Shown piece by piece: positions 59,917 through 64,000 of a stretch of DNA of 64,000 nucleotides (the first letter of the stretch is position 1; each line of letters begins with the position of its first letter). Origin of the DNA: Natrinema sp031626495 (GTDB lineage: Archaea; Halobacteriota; Halobacteria; Halobacteriales; Natrialbaceae); contig NZ_JAMQOJ010000005.1 of assembly GCF_031626495.1 (NCBI RefSeq), positions 124,001 to 188,000 of the forward strand, given 5' to 3'. The translations under genes and the position numbers were made by a program. The notes beneath the pieces are model-generated. The model had not been told where the DNA came from. It did not search any database and saw only the letters and a program-made list of their open reading frames with translations.

Positions 59917-60666
59917 ATGGACGAGTCCCCGTCCTTCACCGAATCGTTCGACGACCCGCGGATCACCCCGCAGTTCTGTCGCCGTTACCCCGAGACGACC
60001 GGCGATCTCGTACTCGTCGGCGTCGTTCACGACCACCCCGCGAGCGTCGCCCGCGTCGAACGCGTCCTCGAGCGGGTCGACCCGGACACGCTCGCGCTCG
60101 AACTACCACCGGCGGCGCTGCCGCTGTACAAGATCTACGCCCGTGGCGATGCCGATGATCCGACCCCGCCGCGTTTCGGCGGCGAGATGAGCGCAGCGAT
60201 CCGCGCCGCCCCCGACGCCGACCACGTCGGAATCGACGCGCCGAACTGGTCGTTCCTCCGCGAACTCGTCGCGCGGCTGGTCGCCGACCGCGTCTCGCCC
60301 GCGACGGCGCGGCGCGTTCTCTCGAGTCTCGGCGGCGCGACTCGCGAGGCGGTGGCCAGTCGGGTCGCCGCGACGCTGACCCACGCGACGTCGATGACCG
60401 TCGCCCCAGACGATCCGATCGAGTACGATTGCGACCCCGACGACCCGCCGGAACAGCAGGCCGACCACGAGCGCTCACACGTCGCCGGCGTGCAGGCACT
60501 GCTGGGCAGCGTGGATACCGACGGGAGCGCACTCGCGTACCGGGACGAGACGCGCGAACGGTGTATGATCGACCGACTCGAGACGATCCGCTCGGAGCCG
60601 GGCGACGTCGTCGCCGTCGTCGGCGTCGATCACCTGGAGCGGCTCGAGGAAGGACTCTCGGCGTAA
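59917..60666 (+). CDS. Soluble TraB/Tiki-superfamily protein
   Basis: A 249-residue protein matching the TraB-type core: VGVVHDHPASVARVERVL with the His/Ser pattern, DPDTLALELPP, FGGEMSAAIRAAPDADHVGID (GGE motif) and RERCMIDRLETI with VVAVVGVDHLERL (usually VGAGH). Family members are putative membrane proteases or regulators with a membrane C-terminal part; here there is no membrane helix, so it is a soluble version with unknown activity. Confidence 0.78.
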   Translation: MDESPSFTESFDDPRITPQFCRRYPETTGDLVLVGVVHDHPASVARVERVLERVDPDTLALELPPAALPLYKIYARGDADDPTPPRFGGEMSAAIRAAPDADHVGIDAPNWSFLRELVARLVADRVSPATARRVLSSLGGATREAVASRVAATLTHATSMTVAPDDPIEYDCDPDDPPEQQADHERSHVAGVQALLGSVDTDGSALAYRDETRERCMIDRLETIRSEPGDVVAVVGVDHLERLEEGLSA

Positions 60667-60701
60667 CGCAGCCGTTTTCGACTGGAAGAGAAACCGAGTT
60701 A

Positions 60702-61013
60702 CTAGCGGTGCACGGGTGGTTCGATCAGGATCTCGCCGTCACCGCTGACCCGGACGTGGTGGCCGTTAACGACGAACGAGAGCGTGCCGCCGGTCCGCGG
60801 CGTGCCGTCGTAGCGCGGCCGGAAGAGGTCGTCGAGCGCGTCGGGGTCGACAGCGTCGTACAGCGAGACGCGACTGTCGGTCACGTCGACGCCCATGCAG
60901 TCGGCCAGCGCGTGGATCACGGTCGTACTGAGCGCGGCCGGTCCGTCGGGGTCGTGCGAGGCGCGATACAGGGAGGGAGGGGACTTCGAGGCGGGGGGTG
61001 CGTGTCCGTTCAT
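60702..61013 (-). CDS. HalOD1 output-domain protein
   Basis: A 103-residue protein with the haloarchaeal output domain: LSTTVIHALADCMGVDVTDS, LYDAVDPDALDDLF and GGTLSFVVNGHHVRVSGDGEILIE. This domain is typically fused to or encoded near sensors in haloarchaea and is thought to be a signalling output module. No sensor is adjacent here. Confidence 0.88.
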   Translation of the reverse strand: MNGHAPPASKSPPSLYRASHDPDGPAALSTTVIHALADCMGVDVTDSRVSLYDAVDPDALDDLFRPRYDGTPRTGGTLSFVVNGHHVRVSGDGEILIEPPVHR

Positions 61014-61255
61014 GACGGCTCGTCTCCTACCACTCTCTGTTTGAAGGTCAAAAGCGTAATCGTTTGTTACCAGCCCAATTCGTCAGATCGAACGGGTATT
61101 ATTAATCACCTATGGAGGAATTCACTATAAAGAGGAGTTCTCGCTAGCCTGTATGAGTCTCGAACGTGACGAGGTACAGCGGCTCGGCTCGACGGTTCGT
61201 CTCTCCGACAGCCTGCTCGTTTCGCGGCTCGAGTCGATCCAACCCCGAGCGACGA

Positions 61256-61585
61256 TCACTGACGGATGGCAGAGACGCAGTTCCAGCAGTACGTAAACGT
61301 CTGATCGGCCGCGTTTGGCGCGCCGCAGTGGGGACACCGAACCGTCGTCTCGTCGTGGTCGGTGTCAGCGGCGTCCGCAGGGTGGTCGGCTTCCGGGAGT
61401 TCGTCCGCTGCACGCGGATACCGTTCGGGGCCGGGGGAAGAGCGCATACTCGCGCGGTTCGGATCGGCGAGCGACGGTGTATGCTCGCTCTCGTCGTCGT
61501 CACGGCGGGCGTACAGGTAGTACAGTAGCAGGTGAAGCAGGGCGAACAACGCGATGTAGCCGACGAGCCAGCCCCAGAGCTCCAT
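61256..61585 (-). CDS. Membrane-anchored zinc-ribbon protein
   Basis: A 109-residue protein. One N-terminal hydrophobic helix (about 3-25) is followed by a charged linker and a C-terminal zinc ribbon: RCPHCGAPNAADQTFTYCWNC. It matches a small haloarchaeal family with this plan (DUF7577-like). Role unknown. The ribbon may recruit a partner to the membrane. Confidence 0.8.
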   Translation of the reverse strand: MELWGWLVGYIALFALLHLLLYYLYARRDDDESEHTPSLADPNRASMRSSPGPERYPRAADELPEADHPADAADTDHDETTVRCPHCGAPNAADQTFTYCWNCVSAIRQ

Positions 61586-61681
61586 CGGTGTGTGATACGT
61601 TCTCGAGGCACTTGGATATTCCCCGCGTTTCGGCTCGGTGAAAGTCAGGAAACGGTGACGATCCGGAGGGCGGTCGGACGG

Positions 61682-62581
61682 CTATCGCGAGGGCTGCAGA
61701 TCGCGCTGGAACTCGTCGAAGACCTCGAAGTCGTCGGGGAGGTCGTACGCGAGATGGCGCTCTTCCTGGCGGGTGACGCCGGCGTCCTCGACCGGGGTGG
61801 CGACGTCCTCCCAGCCGGGTTTGATCTTGACGCTCTGAGCAGGCATGCCGACGGCGATGTGGTGGGCTGGGATGTCGTGCTGGACGACGCCGCGCGCGCC
61901 GACGATGGCGTTTTCGCCGACTTTGTTGCCCGCACGGACCATCGAGTCGTAGGTGAGGCGGACGTCGTCCTCGACGATCGTGTGGAAGTTGCGGACCTCG
62001 GTCTGGTCGACGACGTCGTGATCGTGGCTGTAGATGTGGACGCCGTCGGAGATCGAAACGCGGTCGCCGATAGTCAGTTTGCCCCGGTCGTCGAGGTGGA
62101 CGTCGTCGTGGACGACGGTGTTGTCGCCGACCGTGATGTTGTGACCGTAGGTAAACGAGATGCCCTTGAAGAAGCGACAGCCGTCGCCGCAGTCCTCGAA
62201 GAGGTGGTCGGCGAGCATTCGCCGGAAGCGCAGCGCGAACTCGACGTTGTCCGCGATCGGCAGGCTGTCGAACTGGCGCCAGAGCCACTGGAGGTGCTTG
62301 GAGGTGCGGAACTTCTCTTCGTCCTTCTCGGCGTAGTACTCGCTCTCGAGGGTCGTGTTGCAGGGATCGTAGCTCTGCAGGCGGACGCGCTCGGCCGGCG
62401 AGACGGACTCGCCGTTCTGCCAGCGCTCGTACGCCTCGCGGTCCCCCGAGAGGTCGATCAGGACGTCTTCGACGACCGAACAGGTGTCCTCGTCGCTCGA
62501 GAGCCGTCGATCGACCTCGTCGATGAACTCGCGCATCCCCGCTTCCGCCTCGTCGGGGAGCGACACGTACCGCTTTGTCAT
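61682..62581 (-). CDS. Hexapeptide-repeat acyltransferase
   Basis: A 299-residue protein with a left-handed beta-helix acyltransferase core at about residues 140-230 (GHNITVGDNTVVHDDVHLDD, VSISDGVHIYSHDHDV, VGENAIVGARGVV), the catalytic His probably in YSHDHDV. The 130-residue N-terminal part (RQFDSLPIADNVEFALRFRRML) is helical and typical of a haloarchaeal subset. It probably transfers an acetyl or acyl group to a sugar or nucleotide sugar; the acceptor is unknown. The ATG at 62581 begins MTKRYVSL. Confidence 0.85.
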   Translation of the reverse strand: MTKRYVSLPDEAEAGMREFIDEVDRRLSSDEDTCSVVEDVLIDLSGDREAYERWQNGESVSPAERVRLQSYDPCNTTLESEYYAEKDEEKFRTSKHLQWLWRQFDSLPIADNVEFALRFRRMLADHLFEDCGDGCRFFKGISFTYGHNITVGDNTVVHDDVHLDDRGKLTIGDRVSISDGVHIYSHDHDVVDQTEVRNFHTIVEDDVRLTYDSMVRAGNKVGENAIVGARGVVQHDIPAHHIAVGMPAQSVKIKPGWEDVATPVEDAGVTRQEERHLAYDLPDDFEVFDEFQRDLQPSR

Positions 62582-62714
62582 ACTCCGAGATATTGCCCGC
62601 CGAGTTGATAGTGGTTCGGTTGTGTGTGCCCGGTTGCCGGACCTACTTACACGCGGGTTACCGGTCGGCAGCGAAGGGGGCTGCACGTGACTCGTATAAT
62701 CGTACTGGCCGTAT

Positions 62715-62921
62715 TCACTCCGTCTGAGACCGCCAGCCGGCGAGTATCAGGGCTGGCAACGCGAGCGCGCCGACGAACAGCGACGCGCCGACCACGAGCG
62801 CACCGACCGTGATCCGATCGCGCGGAAACTCGAGCGACAGCGCGGCGACGACGACGACCGTCGCGACGGCGACGACGACCAGCAGGAGGAGCCTGACGAG
62901 CCGTGAACGAGAGGCGGCCAT
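62715..62921 (-). CDS. Small two-helix membrane protein
   Basis: A 68-residue protein, MAASRSRLVRLL, with two hydrophobic helices (about 8-28 and 38-61). No family recognised. The ATG at 62921 precedes the first helix; the longer frame upstream has no membrane character. Role unknown. Confidence 0.6.
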   Translation of the reverse strand: MAASRSRLVRLLLLVVVAVATVVVVAALSLEFPRDRITVGALVVGASLFVGALALPALILAGWRSQTE

Positions 62922-63087
62922 TATCGATACGTGTGCGGGAACTCCCAAGATCGATTCGACTCGCCGGACCACCGACCGGGGACCGGCGCTATTCGCGAGT
63001 CCTCGTGCGCGGGTCTCCCGAACGGGTTCGGATCGTGTACTCGGGCGTTCCGTTCACCCTAAGTTCCCCCACTCCGAAGGGGCGCGT

Positions 63088-64000
63088 ATGCAACACAGCG
63101 AACTCGGCGACTCCGGAGTCGAGGTCAGCGAGATCGGTTTCGGAGCGTGGGTCGTCGGCACCGACTGGTGGGGCGACCGCTCGGAGGAGGACGCCCTCGA
63201 GATGATCCAGTACGCCGTCGATCAGGGGATCACCTACTTCGACACGGGCGACGTGTACGGTCACGGCCGCAGCGAGGAACTGGTCGGCGAGGCGCTGTCC
63301 GAGGTTCGCGACGAGGTCACCGTCGCCACCAAGGTCGGCTACGACTTCTACAACAACCCGCAGGCCGGCCACGGCGAACTCCCCAAGGAGATGGATCCGG
63401 AGTACCTCCGGGACGCCGTCGAGAAGAGCCTCGATCGCCTCGGCATGGACTCCGTCGACGTGCTCCAGCTCCACAACGCCAACGTCGACGAAATAACGCC
63501 CGACGTGCTCGAGCTATTCGACGAACTCGAGGAGGAGGGGCTGATCGACGCTACCGGGCTCGCGCTCGGACCCTCGATCGGCTGGCTCGCCGAAGGGGAT
63601 CTCGCCATCGAGGAGGAGTTCGACTCCGTCCAGCTCGTCTGGAACGTCCTCGAACAGGAGGTCGGCAATCACTTCCTCGAGACGATCGGGCGAACGGACT
63701 CGTCGACCAGCCTCATTCCGCGGGTCCCCCACTCCTCGGGCATCCTGAACGAGCAGGTCACCCCCGACACCGAACTCGGCGAGGGCGACCACCGCGGATT
63801 CCGCCCCGACGAGTGGTACGAAACCGGCTGGGAGAAACTCGAGCAACTGCGCTTCTTAGAGCGCGACGGCGTCCGCACGATGGGCCAGGCCGCGATCATC
63901 TGGCTGCTCTCGCACGACCCCGTCGCGACCGTGACGCCGACGTTCCGCACCAGAGACGACATCGACGAGTGGGCGGCCGCCAGCGACCTGCCGCGGCTCA
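63088..64000 (+). CDS. Aldo/keto reductase family protein (3' end outside window)
   Basis: At least 304 residues with the aldo/keto reductase barrel: LGDSGVEVSEIGFGAWVVGTDWWGDRSEEDAL, ITYFDTGDVYGHGRSEELVGEAL (catalytic Asp/Tyr), VTVATKVGYD (Lys) and SVDVLQLHNANVDE (His). The family's NADPH site is past the visible part. It probably reduces an aldehyde or ketone in the cytoplasm. The gene runs past 64000. Confidence 0.9.
   Translation, partial: MQHSELGDSGVEVSEIGFGAWVVGTDWWGDRSEEDALEMIQYAVDQGITYFDTGDVYGHGRSEELVGEALSEVRDEVTVATKVGYDFYNNPQAGHGELPKEMDPEYLRDAVEKSLDRLGMDSVDVLQLHNANVDEITPDVLELFDELEEEGLIDATGLALGPSIGWLAEGDLAIEEEFDSVQLVWNVLEQEVGNHFLETIGRTDSSTSLIPRVPHSSGILNEQVTPDTELGEGDHRGFRPDEWYETGWEKLEQLRFLERDGVRTMGQAAIIWLLSHDPVATVTPTFRTRDDIDEWAAASDLPRL

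Overview
The window is GC-rich chromosomal DNA from a halophilic archaeon (class Halobacteria; the gene families suggest a Natrialbales-type relative, but the genus cannot be fixed from sequence alone). The evidence is an acidic proteome, archaeal-type housekeeping genes (prolyl-, histidyl- and class I lysyl-tRNA synthetases, S19e, eIF5A, thermosome), haloarchaea-restricted families (PitA, HalOD1, small CxxC proteins, wHTH proteins) and TATA-like boxes about 25-30 nt upstream of start codons, as expected for leaderless transcripts. I see no tRNA, rRNA, CRISPR array, replication origin or intact mobile element.

Layout. 1-13.5 kb: a GIY-YIG protein, an AhpD-like protein, a methyltransferase, the large glutamate synthase gltB, a 0.43-kb gap with hairpins, a Ser/His signal peptidase, proS, a quinone-type oxidoreductase, a NUDIX hydrolase, and eIF5A translationally coupled to an agmatinase. 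13.5-18.5 kb: an enolase-superfamily protein, a decayed asparagine-synthase-like gene, an ABC1/UbiB kinase and Hsp20. 18.5-26.2 kb: two moeA genes (the second fused to a binding-protein-like domain), a DedA protein, a beta-lactamase-fold hydrolase, a cobalamin-binding-type protein and a JAMM desampylase. 26.2-35 kb: a sulfatase, hisS, a frameshifted histidine kinase, an S19e-PDCD5-PP-loop operon, thiL and a site-2 protease. 35-49 kb: a wHTH gene with a large upstream palindrome, mobB/moaE fusion, CapA-like phosphatase, the pyrH-lysS pair, a second site-2 protease with PDZ repeats, a PadR regulator, pitA, small haloarchaeal proteins, a YgfZ/GcvT protein and a TrmB regulator. 49-64 kb: an insertion-sequence remnant, a response regulator, an orphan E1-alpha subunit, a gamma-carbonic-anhydrase-like protein with a lost metal ligand, glnA divergent from an Lrp regulator, the thermosome gene with a strong 3' hairpin, a soluble TraB-like protein, a HalOD1 protein, an acyltransferase and a partial aldo/keto reductase.

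Themes. Nitrogen assimilation is represented by gltB and by glnA/lrp. Molybdopterin synthesis (two moeA, mobB-moaE) lies within 18 kb of a JAMM protease of the type known to remove ubiquitin-like SAMPs, which in haloarchaea also act as the MoaD partner of MoaE. eIF5A with agmatinase marks the haloarchaeal hypusination route. The most unusual non-coding features are a 30-bp perfect palindrome with adjacent 21-bp direct repeats, a 52-bp nested palindrome, two inverted copies of a dispersed ~135-bp repeat 15 kb apart, and a hairpin sequence placed in frame inside the second moeA whose structure recurs, with compensatory base changes, in an intergenic region at 44.9 kb.
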